Origin: UBA1952 sp965200035
GTDB taxonomy: Bacteria; Bacteroidota; Bacteroidia; Chitinophagales; Chitinophagaceae
Assembly: GCA_965200035.1 (NCBI GenBank)
Contig: OZ241334.1
Coordinates: forward strand, 2,356,001 to 2,420,000
Reading direction: 5' to 3'
Length of the DNA stretch: 64,000 nt
Positions 26,004 through 34,483 of this stretch are shown here, piece by piece. The position numbers and the translations under genes were made by a program. Within the stretch, counting starts at the first letter, position 1. Every line of letters begins with the position of its first letter. A model generated the notes under the pieces. The model was given only the letters and a program-made list of their open reading frames with translations. It searched no databases and was not told the origin of the DNA.

Positions 26004-26019
26004 ACAAAGTGATAAATCT

Positions 26020-27210
26020 TTATTTCAGCTTATTCAGCGCGGTTGATATGCGCTTCATCGCCTCTTCCAGCTTATCCATAGAAGTAGCAAAAGAAATACG
26101 GATGCAGCGGTTATCACCGAATGCGCCGCCGCTTACCGTAGTTACATTGGCACGGTGCAGGAGATACATGCTCATCTCTTCATCGTTGGCTACGATCATT
26201 TCACCATCGCTTTTGCCAAAAAAAGAGCTGATATCCGGGAAGGCGTAAAAAGCCCCTGCAGGCATATTGATCTTCACGCCGTGCATATTGCCTAAAGCCT
26301 TGATCACAAAATCACGGCGCTGGTGAAATGCAGCAGTCATCAGGCGGGATGGCTTCAGATCGCCGGTGAGCGCTGTAATAGCTGCGCGTTGCGCAATAGA
26401 GTTGGCGCCAGAGGTAAACTGGCTTTGAAATTTATCGCATGCATCTACCAGCGCTTTTGGAGCAGCGGTATAGCCCAGCCGCCAACCGGTCATCGCAAAG
26501 CCTTTAGAGAAGCCATTGACCACCACTATCTGTTCGCGCAATTCCGGGAATTGGGCAATGCTCTCATGCTTTCCTGTGTAATTGATGTACTCATATATTT
26601 CATCAGAGATAATAGTGATCTGCGGATTTTTGGCAAACACAGCAGCCAAACCGGCCAATTCTTCCTGAGTATAAACACTGCCTGTAGGATTGCAGGGCGA
26701 GGAGAACATGAAAGCGCGTGTCCTGGGAGTAATGGCCGCTTCCAGGCGCTCCGGCGTAAGCTTAAAATCTGATTCAATGCTACAGGGAATGAATACAGAA
26801 ACGCCTTCTGCCAGTTGTACGAGTGAGCTGTAAGTTACCCAGTAAGGAGTAGGAATAATCACCTCATCACCCGGATTGAGGAGGCAAAGCACCACATTGG
26901 CCAACGCCTGCTTGGCGCCGGTAGAAACGATGATTTCCTGAGGAGCATAATCCAGATTGTTATCGCGCTTCAGCTTGGCGCAGATAGCCTCGCGCAACTC
27001 CATAAATCCGGCTACCGGTGTGTATTTGGTATAACCTTCTGCCATAGCTCTGGTAGCAGCATCGCAGATGTGCTGGGGAGTGGCAAAGTCCGGCTCGCCA
27101 AGACTGAGGTCTATGATGTCCAAGCCTTGGGCTTTAAGCTCACGGCTAAGCTTGGCCATCTTGATGGTCTGAGGCTCTGAAATACGGTCGAGTCGGGCTG
27201 CTAATTGCAT
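26020..27210 (-). CDS. Class I pyridoxal-phosphate aminotransferase (aspartate-type)
   Basis: The 396-residue protein has the full fold-type I aminotransferase layout. It contains LSLGEPDFATPQHI near the N-terminus, YTPVAGFMELREAI, the cofactor region FSSPCNPTGSVYTQEEL, SDEIYEYI, and the Schiff-base lysine in NGFSKGFAMTGWRLGY. A C-terminal arginine motif CIRISFATS contacts the substrate carboxylate. Closest in pattern are bacterial aspartate aminotransferases of the Thermus/Bacillus Ib type. Exact substrate preference cannot be read from the sequence. I start at ATG 27210 (MQLAARLDRISEPQT) rather than further upstream because family members begin there and a -7 element lies 30 nt before it. 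Confidence 0.92.
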   Translation of the reverse strand: MQLAARLDRISEPQTIKMAKLSRELKAQGLDIIDLSLGEPDFATPQHICDAATRAMAEGYTKYTPVAGFMELREAICAKLKRDNNLDYAPQEIIVSTGAKQALANVVLCLLNPGDEVIIPTPYWVTYSSLVQLAEGVSVFIPCSIESDFKLTPERLEAAITPRTRAFMFSSPCNPTGSVYTQEELAGLAAVFAKNPQITIISDEIYEYINYTGKHESIAQFPELREQIVVVNGFSKGFAMTGWRLGYTAAPKALVDACDKFQSQFTSGANSIAQRAAITALTGDLKPSRLMTAAFHQRRDFVIKALGNMHGVKINMPAGAFYAFPDISSFFGKSDGEMIVANDEEMSMYLLHRANVTTVSGGAFGDNRCIRISFATSMDKLEEAMKRISTALNKLK

Positions 27211-27240
27211 AGAAATACAACAAGGTACTTTGGTAAGGCG

Positions 27241-27248
27241 CAAAAGTA
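27241..27248 (-). promoter_or_regulatory. -7 element of aminotransferase gene
   Basis: CAAAAGTA on the plus strand reads TACTTTTG on the minus strand, an exact TAnnTTTG match 30 nt before the start codon. Confidence 0.55.
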
Positions 27249-27311
27249 CACTCGAACCCATTAAAATAGTTTTAAAACACTGGTTATTTCTGCAAGCCAT
27301 TCCACGCCTCC

Positions 27312-27319
27312 TTATCTTT
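27312..27319 (+). promoter_or_regulatory. -7 element of rsmE, near-leaderless
   Basis: TATCTTTA (one mismatch to TAnnTTTG) ends only 5 nt before ATG 27325. If used, transcription would begin at or next to the start codon. Confidence 0.45.
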
Positions 27320-27324
27320 ACGCT

Positions 27325-28062
27325 ATGTCTGCCCTGCCTATCTTTTATCAGGAGTCCGTGTTTACTGCCGGAACTGTGCTGCCGCTGGATGAGGATGCTG
27401 CCCGCCATATTGTGCAAGTATTGCGCATGAATGAAGGCGAACGGCTGGAGCTGGCCAACGGAAAAGGACTATCCGCCATCTGTACGATTGCAGAAACCGG
27501 CAAAAAGAAGTGTACTGTACGCATTGAGCAAGTAAATAAAATAAAGCAACCGTTGACGGCCCTTCACCTGGCTGTAGCATTCACTAAAAATGCCTCAAGA
27601 AATGAATGGCTGCTGGAGAAAGTAATGGAGATGGGTGTGCAGCGCATTACCCCAATCATTACCTCAAGATCGGAGCGGGAGCGTTTCCGGTACGATCGCT
27701 TCAAAGGCATCCTGGTATCGGCCATGATGCAGTCGCAGCAATACTGGCTGCCGCAACTGGATGAACCAACGCCTCTTCAGACATTATTGGAAGAAGATGC
27801 GGACAGGCAGATACTGATGGCGCATTGTATGGAACAATTGCCAAGATCAACGATGAGTCACGCCTTGCAGGAACATACAGATACTTTGATACTCATTGGT
27901 CCGGAGGGGGATTTTACAGAAGAAGAAGTAGCGATGGGGCTGGCAAGCGGCGCTGCCGGAATTACTTTGGGAACTACCCGCTTACGAACAGAAACCGCAG
28001 CCATAGCTGCCTGTGCTTATTTTCATCTTGCCAACGATCGTGTGAGACAACATTCATTATGA
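27325..28062 (+). CDS. rsmE: 16S rRNA m3U1498 methyltransferase RsmE
   Basis: The 245-residue protein is a SPOUT-class methyltransferase. The N-terminal PUA-like part holds HIVQVLRMNEGERLELANGK. The C-terminal knot region holds LIGPEGDFTEEEV and ITLGTTRLRTETAAIAACAY, both characteristic of RsmE. It methylates N3 of U1498 in 16S rRNA using S-adenosylmethionine. The length is normal. It shares the ATGA overlap with the following DUF4159 gene, so the two are translationally coupled. Confidence 0.94.
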   Translation: MSALPIFYQESVFTAGTVLPLDEDAARHIVQVLRMNEGERLELANGKGLSAICTIAETGKKKCTVRIEQVNKIKQPLTALHLAVAFTKNASRNEWLLEKVMEMGVQRITPIITSRSERERFRYDRFKGILVSAMMQSQQYWLPQLDEPTPLQTLLEEDADRQILMAHCMEQLPRSTMSHALQEHTDTLILIGPEGDFTEEEVAMGLASGAAGITLGTTRLRTETAAIAACAYFHLANDRVRQHSL

Positions 28063-28724
28063 AATTATCTATCAAAGCAACAATTATTGGTTGTCTGTTG
28101 CTGCTGGCCTGTGCTGATGGGCAGGCGCAGCAGATGAAGCTTGGATTGCTTGTCTACAGCGGCGGTGGCGACTGGTACGCCAATCCTACTTCATTAAAGA
28201 ACTTAGCGCAATTCTGCAATCAGAACCTGCATACCAAATTTGCGCTGCAGGAAGCGCAGGTGGCCGCAGCCAGTCCGGAGATATTCAATTATCCATTCAT
28301 TCACATGACTGGTCATGGCCGCTGGGATGTGACTCCTGAAGAAGCCCAGAATCTGCGTCAGTACCTGGAAGCCGGCGGCTTTCTGCATATTGATGACAAC
28401 TATGGCCTTGATCCGTATGTGCGCCCGGCGTTAAAAAAGATATTTCCGGAGCTTACGCTGGTCGAGCTGCCGTTTTCCAGTCCGGTATATCATGAGCGGT
28501 ACAGCTTCCCGAACGGACTGCCCAAAGTGCATGAGCATGAAGGCAAAGCGCCTAAAGGCTTCGGATTGATCTACAAAGGACGTGTCGTTTGCTTTTACAG
28601 CTATGAATGTGATCTGGGTGACGGATGGGAAGACCCTGAGGTACATAATGACTCTCCCGAAAAGCGGCAGGCAGCCCTGCAAATGGGCGCTAATCTGATT
28701 CAGTATGTATTTACGGGAAAATAA
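28059..28724 (+). CDS. DUF4159 domain protein, exported
   Basis: The 221-residue protein begins MKLSIKATIIGCLLLLACAD and has a signal peptide cleaved near GQAQQ. The body is DUF4159: FPFIHMTGHGRWDVTPEEAQ is present with N-Y in place of the first F-P, followed by LRQYLEAGGFLHIDDNYGLD and the closing EKRQAALQMGANLIQYVF. The domain is related to class I glutamine-amidotransferase-like/ThuA-type folds, and its activity is unknown. The ATG overlaps the rsmE stop codon by four nucleotides, which decides the start over in-frame codons inside rsmE. Confidence 0.88.
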   Translation: MKLSIKATIIGCLLLLACADGQAQQMKLGLLVYSGGGDWYANPTSLKNLAQFCNQNLHTKFALQEAQVAAASPEIFNYPFIHMTGHGRWDVTPEEAQNLRQYLEAGGFLHIDDNYGLDPYVRPALKKIFPELTLVELPFSSPVYHERYSFPNGLPKVHEHEGKAPKGFGLIYKGRVVCFYSYECDLGDGWEDPEVHNDSPEKRQAALQMGANLIQYVFTGK

Positions 28725-28747
28725 GGCTAATTAAAAACGGCCTGTGA

Positions 28748-28780
28748 CGGTTCAGGTCGCTATCGCGTCCCGACCCTGTG
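28748..28780 (+). repeat. 33-bp dispersed repeat, copy 1
   Basis: CGGTTCAGGTCGCT, then two variable bases, then CGCGTCCCGACCCTGTG. The reverse complement occurs at 63856-63888 with 31 of 33 bases identical. It lies between convergent genes. Confidence 0.8.
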
Positions 28781-28784
28781 GGAA

Positions 28785-28816
28785 TAAAAAAGCGCTGGTA
28801 TCGAACCAACGCTTTT
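28785..28816 (-). terminator. dnaN terminator
   Basis: AAAAAGCG-TGGT and ACCA-ACGCTTTT arms pair with one bulged base around a short loop. On the minus strand this gives a stem followed by T residues, 20 nt after the dnaN stop. Confidence 0.65.
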
Positions 28817-28836
28817 GCATTTTAAATTTGCATTAA

Positions 28837-29958
28837 TCAAACGCCGACCATCAACGGCATCAGCAGCATCAGTACTTCTTCATTCTCTGTTTTTTCGATG
28901 GGGCGGAAAATACCGGCGCGTGTAGGTGTACTGAGGTCGAGCTGAATGTCAGTGCCATCCATATTGTTGATCATTTCTACCATCAGCTTGGCATTGAAGG
29001 CAATCTTCATATCCTCGCCGCTGTAGTTGCAGCTCAGGGTTTCCTTGCCTTCATAAGAGAAATCGATATCCTGTGCGGAAAGCTGAAGGGAATTGCCATT
29101 AATATCCAGCACTACCTGGTTGGTGGTCTTGTTGGCAAAGATGCTGACCCGGCGCAGCGCACTCATAAATTCAGCACGGTTCAGGGTCAGCTTATACGGA
29201 TTATCGGAAGGGATAACGGCTTTATAATCGGGGAAGCGGGCATCGATCAGACGACAGCTCAGGCTGATACGCGCAGAGTTGACAAACAGGTGGCTTTGAT
29301 TATAAGATAGCTCAAGCGGCGTCTCATCGGCAGGAAGTGTGCCACGCAGCTGTTGGAGCGGCTTCTTGGGCACCACAAAACCTTCGGTCTGTGGGCAGGT
29401 CACATCATACCGGCGGAACTGTACCAAACGGTGCGCATCGGTAGATACAAAGTTGATGCTATCGGGAGACAGCTCAAAATAAACGCCGGTCATGGCCGGG
29501 CGCAGCGTATCTGAGCTGACCGCAAACAGTGTTTTATTGATGCTTTCGATCAGGGCAATGGAAGGGACCGTAAATGTGGTTGCCTCACCCGGCGCCGGCT
29601 CTTTGGGAAAATCGTCCGCCTTTTCGCCGCCAATGCGGTACTTGCCCACGCTCGAAGACATTTCGATCGAAAGGTCTTTCTCGCTGATGGTAAAAGTGAT
29701 CGGCTGCTCGGGCAGGTTTTTCAGGTATTCCAGCAATATTTTAGATGGAATGCAGATGCGTCCGTCATCCTGCGCTTCATTTACATCCATCTGTACACGC
29801 ATCATCGTTTCCAGATCGGTAGCGGTCAGGGTCAGGGTATTGCCTTTTAATTCAAATAGAAAATCTTCGAGCACACTGAGCACGGTATTGGTAGCGATCA
29901 CGCCTCCGATCATTTGGAGGTTCTTCAGGAGTGCGGTAGAGGTAACGATAAAGCGCAT
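28837..29958 (-). CDS. dnaN: DNA polymerase III beta sliding clamp
   Basis: The 373-residue protein is the ring-shaped processivity clamp of the replicative polymerase. Typical landmarks are VLSVLEDFLFELKGNTLTLT in the first domain, LRPAMTGVYFEL and VSTDAHRLVQFR in the second, and the C-terminal sequence EVLMLLMPLMVGV, the equivalent of the usual 'MPMR' end. Length is normal. It is a lone gene here, without dnaA or recF beside it, which is common in Bacteroidota. A consensus -7 element precedes it. Confidence 0.96.
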   Translation of the reverse strand: MRFIVTSTALLKNLQMIGGVIATNTVLSVLEDFLFELKGNTLTLTATDLETMMRVQMDVNEAQDDGRICIPSKILLEYLKNLPEQPITFTISEKDLSIEMSSSVGKYRIGGEKADDFPKEPAPGEATTFTVPSIALIESINKTLFAVSSDTLRPAMTGVYFELSPDSINFVSTDAHRLVQFRRYDVTCPQTEGFVVPKKPLQQLRGTLPADETPLELSYNQSHLFVNSARISLSCRLIDARFPDYKAVIPSDNPYKLTLNRAEFMSALRRVSIFANKTTNQVVLDINGNSLQLSAQDIDFSYEGKETLSCNYSGEDMKIAFNAKLMVEMINNMDGTDIQLDLSTPTRAGIFRPIEKTENEEVLMLLMPLMVGV

Positions 29959-29984
29959 GGCTACTTAAATAAGCGTTTAGCCGG

Positions 29985-29992
29985 CAAATATA
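29985..29992 (-). promoter_or_regulatory. -7 element of dnaN
   Basis: CAAATATA reads TATATTTG on the minus strand, an exact consensus match 26 nt before the dnaN start codon. Confidence 0.55.
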
Positions 29993-30045
29993 ATGGCTGT
30001 AGTGCTGGAAAAAGTGAACGGCTGTAAAAGTTGACCCGATTGGGC

Positions 30046-30078
30046 ATAAAAAAGCCGGACTATTTTTATAGGCCGGCT
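30046..30078 (-). terminator. Terminator of the DUF1579 gene
   Basis: AGCCGG and CCGGCT arms, with an inner TAT/ATA pairing, lie after a run of six A residues that becomes a T run on the minus strand. Confidence 0.65.
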
Positions 30079-30097
30079 GATTTTTATCAATTAAATA

Positions 30098-30679
30098 TTA
30101 ATCTTTGCCTGAGCGCGTAAAATCGATCTCCATCATTTTCAGCTCTTGTCCGTTCATGGTCTGGTACATTTCCATGTGCTGGTGGTTATCATCCTTATAA
30201 GTGAATAATTCGCGCACCGGATTTTCCACGCCGCTCATCGGATCTACTTCCATGCCCGTGAAAGTAATGGTATGGGTAGCATCATCCCACTTGCCTTCCA
30301 GCGTCATAATGCCGGTGCCCATATTATCCATCCATACACTTTTGAACATGCCTTTTTTATTGTCATAGCCCATAAGGCTGCGGCCTTCAAATGCCTGACC
30401 CATCATTTGCCCGGTGTACATCGATTCCTGGTAGCGGCCGCCGAGAATCATCTTGTTGGTTACGCTTCCGGTCGATTTCATGGGTGGCGCTGACGGGTCC
30501 ATCCACGTACTGGTGGCAACATTCCATTTGCCATCGCTCTTGGCCAGCATCTTGTGTACAGTGCCGGGCGTCATGTATTCTTTCCAGGATCTCATAGCGG
30601 CTGCCTGATCCATTTGCTGGGCGCCAGCACTAGTTGCGAGGGCTGCTACAGCCATTAATGTAAGGATATGCTTTTTCAT
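30098..30679 (-). CDS. DUF1579 exported protein
   Basis: The 193-residue protein has a clean signal peptide (MKKHILTLMAVAALATSAGA). The DUF1579 pattern follows: HKMLAKSDGKWNVATSTWMD, ILGGRYQESMYTGQMMGQAF, FEGRSLMGYDNKKGMFKSVW and a late METYQ-like strand pair. Members form a lipocalin-like barrel and are often called 'DUF1579 domain-containing'. Ligand and role are not known. It is transcribed divergently from the gene at 30826. Confidence 0.88.
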   Translation of the reverse strand: MKKHILTLMAVAALATSAGAQQMDQAAAMRSWKEYMTPGTVHKMLAKSDGKWNVATSTWMDPSAPPMKSTGSVTNKMILGGRYQESMYTGQMMGQAFEGRSLMGYDNKKGMFKSVWMDNMGTGIMTLEGKWDDATHTITFTGMEVDPMSGVENPVRELFTYKDDNHQHMEMYQTMNGQELKMMEIDFTRSGKD

Positions 30680-30788
30680 AGTCGGGTGATTTCAGGAAAG
30701 ATAAGCAGGGCTTCAGATGAATGCAAATTATTTTTCTGCATAGATGGGAGAAGCTGTATCAGGCAGAATCATGTTGTCTTTAAAGCCT

Positions 30789-30796
30789 TATATTTA
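30789..30796 (+). promoter_or_regulatory. -7 element upstream of the YbjN-like gene
   Basis: TATATTTA differs by one base from TAnnTTTG and lies 29 nt before ATG 30826. Confidence 0.4.
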
Positions 30797-30825
30797 CGAT
30801 ACCTAATTCACGATTAAAGCACGCT

Positions 30826-32229
30826 ATGGGCTGGTTAGACAAAGTATTCGGAAGACCGGAAGATGACGAGGAAGAGGAAGAAATAAAAAAGCCGCCGCCG
30901 GAACAGGCACAAGAGCGCAGCACCAGTATAACAGACCCTTTTGCAGGGCTGAACGGGATCAATTTTGGCCGCTATAACGATAATAATAAATCATACGCCA
31001 AGACGCAGCGCTGGTACGAAGCCGAAGATCTTTTCAAAGAGAAAAAATACAATGAAGCGTTCGATGCATTCTTTGATTACATCCGCAATGATGAAGTCAG
31101 TAATGTCCGCTACGAGCGCAACGGCGATCAGTTTACCTTCGAGATCATCCAGGGCTCTAAAAAAATATACGGTACCTGCGACGGGCAGCAGATTGTAGCG
31201 CATGCACCGCTTGCCATTATGGATGTGCCCAGCACCGCTGTGATGCGCCGCTTACTGGAGCTTAATTATGCCATGTACTACACCCGCTGTGCGATGAATG
31301 AGCAGCAGGCGCTCTGTATGATGTTTGATACCGCATTAAAATCTGCATCGCCCAGCAAGATGTATTATGGCCTGCGTGAGCTGGCTACCAAGGCCGACCG
31401 GCAGGATGACCTGCTGATGGCCGACTTCCCGGTGCTGAAGCCCGCCAATACGGACCATGTACAGCCTGTATCGGAGCAGGAGCTGGCGGTAAAATATAAA
31501 TATTTCATTCAGTGGATCAAAGAAGCACTGGACAAGACTACGGACCTGAATGCGGATTCTTTCTCGGGAGCCATTGCCTATGAATTTCTGTCGCTGCTGT
31601 ACCGCATTGATTTTCTCATTACGCCCGAAGCCAGGCTGCTGGCCGAACTGGAGCGTATCAGCAGTCTGTATTGGGATAAGAAAGATGAAATACCGCTTGT
31701 GGAGCGCAACCAGCGCATCCGGGAGGCATTGCGCAAACTGGTAAATACGACCCGTGAGGACTTTGCCGCAGGCGTATATCGCACCACCGGCACCTTTGCC
31801 ATTACCACACCGGCGCCTCTTGAGAAAGTAAAAGATAATATAGCTGGGGCGAACAAAGATGCCCAGTGGTATGTGGAGAACAAGTATGCGCATCTTGCCG
31901 TTGACCTGAATGAATATGGAGTGGTGTATAGCAACTACGCCTACAGCATGCCGCGCGTGCTCAAAGACCTCAGCACCATTTATATGGCGGTGATCCATGC
32001 TGCCTTCTTCAAAGAGTTGGGTATGCGCGAGCCTTTTTATAATGAAGAAACCAGAACATTCAACCGGCCGGCCATTGAGCAGGCGGTGAACAATGCCATC
32101 AATTATTTCCCGGACAAGTACAAAAACCTGCGCTGGGATCATGGGAAGGTCAACTACGAATCGCTTTATGCATTCGGTACCTCGTTCAGTGATCAGATGG
32201 CACACCTCAACCTTGATGTAAAAAAATAA
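30826..32229 (+). CDS. Cytoplasmic protein with YbjN/chaperone-like domain
   Basis: The 467-residue soluble protein has an acidic N-terminus (a run of Asp/Glu near residues 12-20) and a proline patch. A domain at about 85-195 (RYERNGDQFTFEIIQGSKKI, then a strand ending in a Pro and a helix with LLELNYAMYYTRCAMNEQQA) resembles the YbjN/type III secretion chaperone-like fold. The remainder is helical and not recognised. It lies 3 nt before a protease gene whose C-terminal domain seems to be of the same fold, so the products probably act together. YbjN-like domains are thought to bind protein partners. I call the fold from pattern only, with moderate certainty. Confidence 0.6.
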   Translation: MGWLDKVFGRPEDDEEEEEIKKPPPEQAQERSTSITDPFAGLNGINFGRYNDNNKSYAKTQRWYEAEDLFKEKKYNEAFDAFFDYIRNDEVSNVRYERNGDQFTFEIIQGSKKIYGTCDGQQIVAHAPLAIMDVPSTAVMRRLLELNYAMYYTRCAMNEQQALCMMFDTALKSASPSKMYYGLRELATKADRQDDLLMADFPVLKPANTDHVQPVSEQELAVKYKYFIQWIKEALDKTTDLNADSFSGAIAYEFLSLLYRIDFLITPEARLLAELERISSLYWDKKDEIPLVERNQRIREALRKLVNTTREDFAAGVYRTTGTFAITTPAPLEKVKDNIAGANKDAQWYVENKYAHLAVDLNEYGVVYSNYAYSMPRVLKDLSTIYMAVIHAAFFKELGMREPFYNEETRTFNRPAIEQAVNNAINYFPDKYKNLRWDHGKVNYESLYAFGTSFSDQMAHLNLDVKK

Positions 32230-32232
32230 AGT

Positions 32233-33342
32233 ATGGCCATACAGGACGTAATAGAGCGGTTTCAGAATGCGGTGATACAGATAGCTACCAAAGGCGGCAC
32301 GGGTACAGGCTTTTATGTAAAAGACTACAACCTGATCGTGACCAACAATCACGTAATCCGCGATACCAGACAGGCTACCATCAAAGGAAGAAACTTCGGC
32401 AAACAGCTCTCTAAGGTAGTGCTGGCAGATGAAAAGCATGACCTCGCTTTCCTGATGCCTCCCAATAATGTGAATGACTTTCCCGATCTGAAACTCGGTG
32501 ATTACAGCCTGCTCAAAGACGGTGATGAAGTAGTGGCCATCGGTCACCCGTACGGACTGAACTATACCGCTACGCAAGGGGTGATTTCAAGGGTAGATCG
32601 TGTGCAGCAGGGCATCAAATACATTCAGATAGATGCAGCCATTAATCCCGGCAATAGTGGTGGTCCGCTGGTAGATGAAGAAGGAGAAGTTGTCGGCGTC
32701 AATACGTTCATCATTAAAGGCGGCGATAATCTGGGCTTTGCGCTGCCGGTCAGCTATCTGAAAGAAGCGTTGGACCAATACCTGCCTATCCGCGGACAGT
32801 TAGCTATCCGCTGCCCTTCGTGCAGCACGCTCGTTACCCAGCAGAATATAGATAGTGGCAAATACTGCCCCAACTGTGGCACCAAGATTGATTTCCCACA
32901 GACTGCAAGCGACGGTGAAGAGGAAGACCCGGTATCCGGTATGGCCAAGACCATTGAAGATATTCTGGAAAAGCTCGGCCACAATCCTGACCTTGCGCGC
33001 ACGGGACAAAACCGCTGGGAAGTCGAGTCCGGGTCGGCGAGGGTGAAAGTCACCTTCAATCCGGAAAACTATTTCATCATTTCCGATGCCATGCTTTGTC
33101 AGCTTCCGAGACAGAACATAGCCCCGCTTTACACCTACCTCCTCAAAGAGAACTATGGTCTGCGCGGCAAGCTGTTTTCCATACAGGGCGATAATATTGT
33201 GCTCAGCAGCCTCATTTTTGATATGGAGCTGTCTATAGATAATGGCCTGCCGCTGTTCGACGATCTCTTCCGGCGGGCAGATTTCTATGATACCCTGCTG
33301 ATTGAACAATATGGATGTCAGCCCATTCTGGAAGAAAAATAA
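32233..33342 (+). CDS. Cytoplasmic trypsin-like protease with zinc ribbon and YbjN-like domain
   Basis: The 369-residue protein contains an HtrA-type serine protease core with all three catalytic residues: H40 (VTNNHVIRD), D70 (EKHDLAFL) and S142 (NPGNSGGPLV). It has no signal peptide or membrane helix, unlike ordinary HtrA/DegP, and no PDZ domain. A four-cysteine zinc ribbon follows (CPSC at 194-197, CPNC at 212-215). The last 130 residues (IEDILEKLGHNPDLARTGQN to the end) look like the YbjN-like domain of the preceding gene. It should be an intracellular regulated protease, with the ribbon and the chaperone-like domain choosing or presenting substrates. Both genes form a two-gene operon. 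Confidence 0.8.
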   Translation: MAIQDVIERFQNAVIQIATKGGTGTGFYVKDYNLIVTNNHVIRDTRQATIKGRNFGKQLSKVVLADEKHDLAFLMPPNNVNDFPDLKLGDYSLLKDGDEVVAIGHPYGLNYTATQGVISRVDRVQQGIKYIQIDAAINPGNSGGPLVDEEGEVVGVNTFIIKGGDNLGFALPVSYLKEALDQYLPIRGQLAIRCPSCSTLVTQQNIDSGKYCPNCGTKIDFPQTASDGEEEDPVSGMAKTIEDILEKLGHNPDLARTGQNRWEVESGSARVKVTFNPENYFIISDAMLCQLPRQNIAPLYTYLLKENYGLRGKLFSIQGDNIVLSSLIFDMELSIDNGLPLFDDLFRRADFYDTLLIEQYGCQPILEEK

Positions 33343-33402
33343 GGATAACATCTTAAAATCCGGATAATCAAAGCATTTTTGTACGCTAAAATTTAAAACC
33401 AA

Positions 33403-33837
33403 ATGAGTTTACAGGATAAACTAAGAGAAATGATGGGAGCCAAAAACACGCAGCAACAGGAAGAAGGCCGCCAGTGGCTGGAAGAAAACGCCAAACGTCC
33501 GGAAGTGGTCGTATTGCCATCCGGCCTTCAGTATGAGATATTACAGGCAGGAACGGGCGCCACACCCGGCGCCGGCAGCCGCGTCACTGTTCACTATGAG
33601 GGCCGCCTCACCAATGGCAATGTATTTGACTCCTCTTACAAAAGGAACCAGCCCGCTACATTTGGCGTGAATCAGGTGATCCGCGGCTGGACAGAAGCCT
33701 TGCAGCTGATGCCGGTTGACTCTAAATGGCGGCTGTACATACCGTCAGATTTAGGATACGGCGAGCGCGGAGCAGGAGCTTCCATCCCGCCAAACGCCGT
33801 GCTCATCTTCGATGTTGAGCTGCTTGGAATAGCTTAA
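33403..33837 (+). CDS. FKBP-type peptidyl-prolyl isomerase
   Basis: The 144-residue protein has a 45-residue helical N-terminal extension, then one FKBP domain: VTVHYEGRLTNGNVFDSSYK, VIRGWTEALQLMPVDSKWRL, YIPSDLGYGERGAGASIPPN, VLIFDVELLGI. These are the usual proline-isomerase active-site strands. No signal peptide is present, so it should act in the cytoplasm, unlike periplasmic FkpA/FklB-type members with export signals. It starts 60 nt after the protease gene and may share its transcript, though TTTTTG at 33375 could be part of a separate promoter. Confidence 0.92.
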   Translation: MSLQDKLREMMGAKNTQQQEEGRQWLEENAKRPEVVVLPSGLQYEILQAGTGATPGAGSRVTVHYEGRLTNGNVFDSSYKRNQPATFGVNQVIRGWTEALQLMPVDSKWRLYIPSDLGYGERGAGASIPPNAVLIFDVELLGIA

Positions 33838-33842
33838 TCAGG

Positions 33843-33868
33843 AAGGCTGCCGCAAGGCGGCCTTTTTT
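33843..33868 (+). terminator. Rho-independent terminator
   Basis: AAGGCTGCC and GGCGGCCTT (one G-T pair) with a GCAA tetraloop, followed by TTTT, five nucleotides after the FKBP stop codon. Confidence 0.85.
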
Positions 33869-33976
33869 AATGGCGTAAGAGACAGCACATCTGCAGATAA
33901 ATGTTGTTGATTGAGCTAAAACGGGTTCGGGCATTGTTTTTTTAAGAATCTCAATTGTTAGTCAAAACAAACAGCA

Positions 33977-34483
33977 ATGGAAAAGAATCTTCAAAGCGCC
34001 GAAGCGCTCAAAAAGCTGAAAGAGCTGGCAGACAGCATTCAGATATGTATGTACTGCACCATGGAGCCGGGCAGCGATATGGCCAGCCGGCCAATGGCCA
34101 ATGCTCAGGTTGAGGAAAACGGCACCGTTTGGTTCTTCTCATCGGAAGATACTTCTGCCACGCAGGAAAGCAAAGGCGGTAAGGAAGTATGCCTCAACTA
34201 TGCCAGCCCGGCCAAAAACTCATACATGTGCGTCATGGGGAATGCAGAAGTGGTGCATGACAAAGCCAAAATGGAAGAGCTCTGGAATGAGTTCATGAAA
34301 ACCTGGTATCCAGATGGATTAGATACTCCGAACCTGGCACTAATTAAGGTAACGCCAACCTCCGCGCACTATTGGGATAATGACATCACCCGGATCAAAA
34401 TCCTCTTTTCCTACATCCGCGCAAAGCTCACCGGCGAGCCGGCCAAAGCTACAGAAGGCAACGAAGGCAGACTGGACGTTTAA
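33977..34483 (+). CDS. Pyridoxamine-5'-phosphate-oxidase-like flavoprotein (general stress protein 26 type)
   Basis: The 168-residue protein has the split-barrel FMN-binding pattern of general stress protein 26. The pieces are CMYCTMEPGSDMASRPMANA, VEENGTVWFFSSEDTSATQE, VCLNYASPAKNSYMCVMGNA and WYPDGLDTPNLALIKVTPTS. The WYPDG segment and the closing AHYWDN are typical of this subgroup, which binds flavin and is usually linked to stress responses rather than vitamin B6 synthesis. Size is normal. It stands alone between a terminated operon and an intergenic gap. Confidence 0.88.
   Translation: MEKNLQSAEALKKLKELADSIQICMYCTMEPGSDMASRPMANAQVEENGTVWFFSSEDTSATQESKGGKEVCLNYASPAKNSYMCVMGNAEVVHDKAKMEELWNEFMKTWYPDGLDTPNLALIKVTPTSAHYWDNDITRIKILFSYIRAKLTGEPAKATEGNEGRLDV

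Noticed and set aside
31336..32577. 413-codon minus-strand open frame across two genes
   Set aside because: It lies opposite two recognisable plus-strand genes and spans their junction; its translation has no signal peptide, domain or motif.
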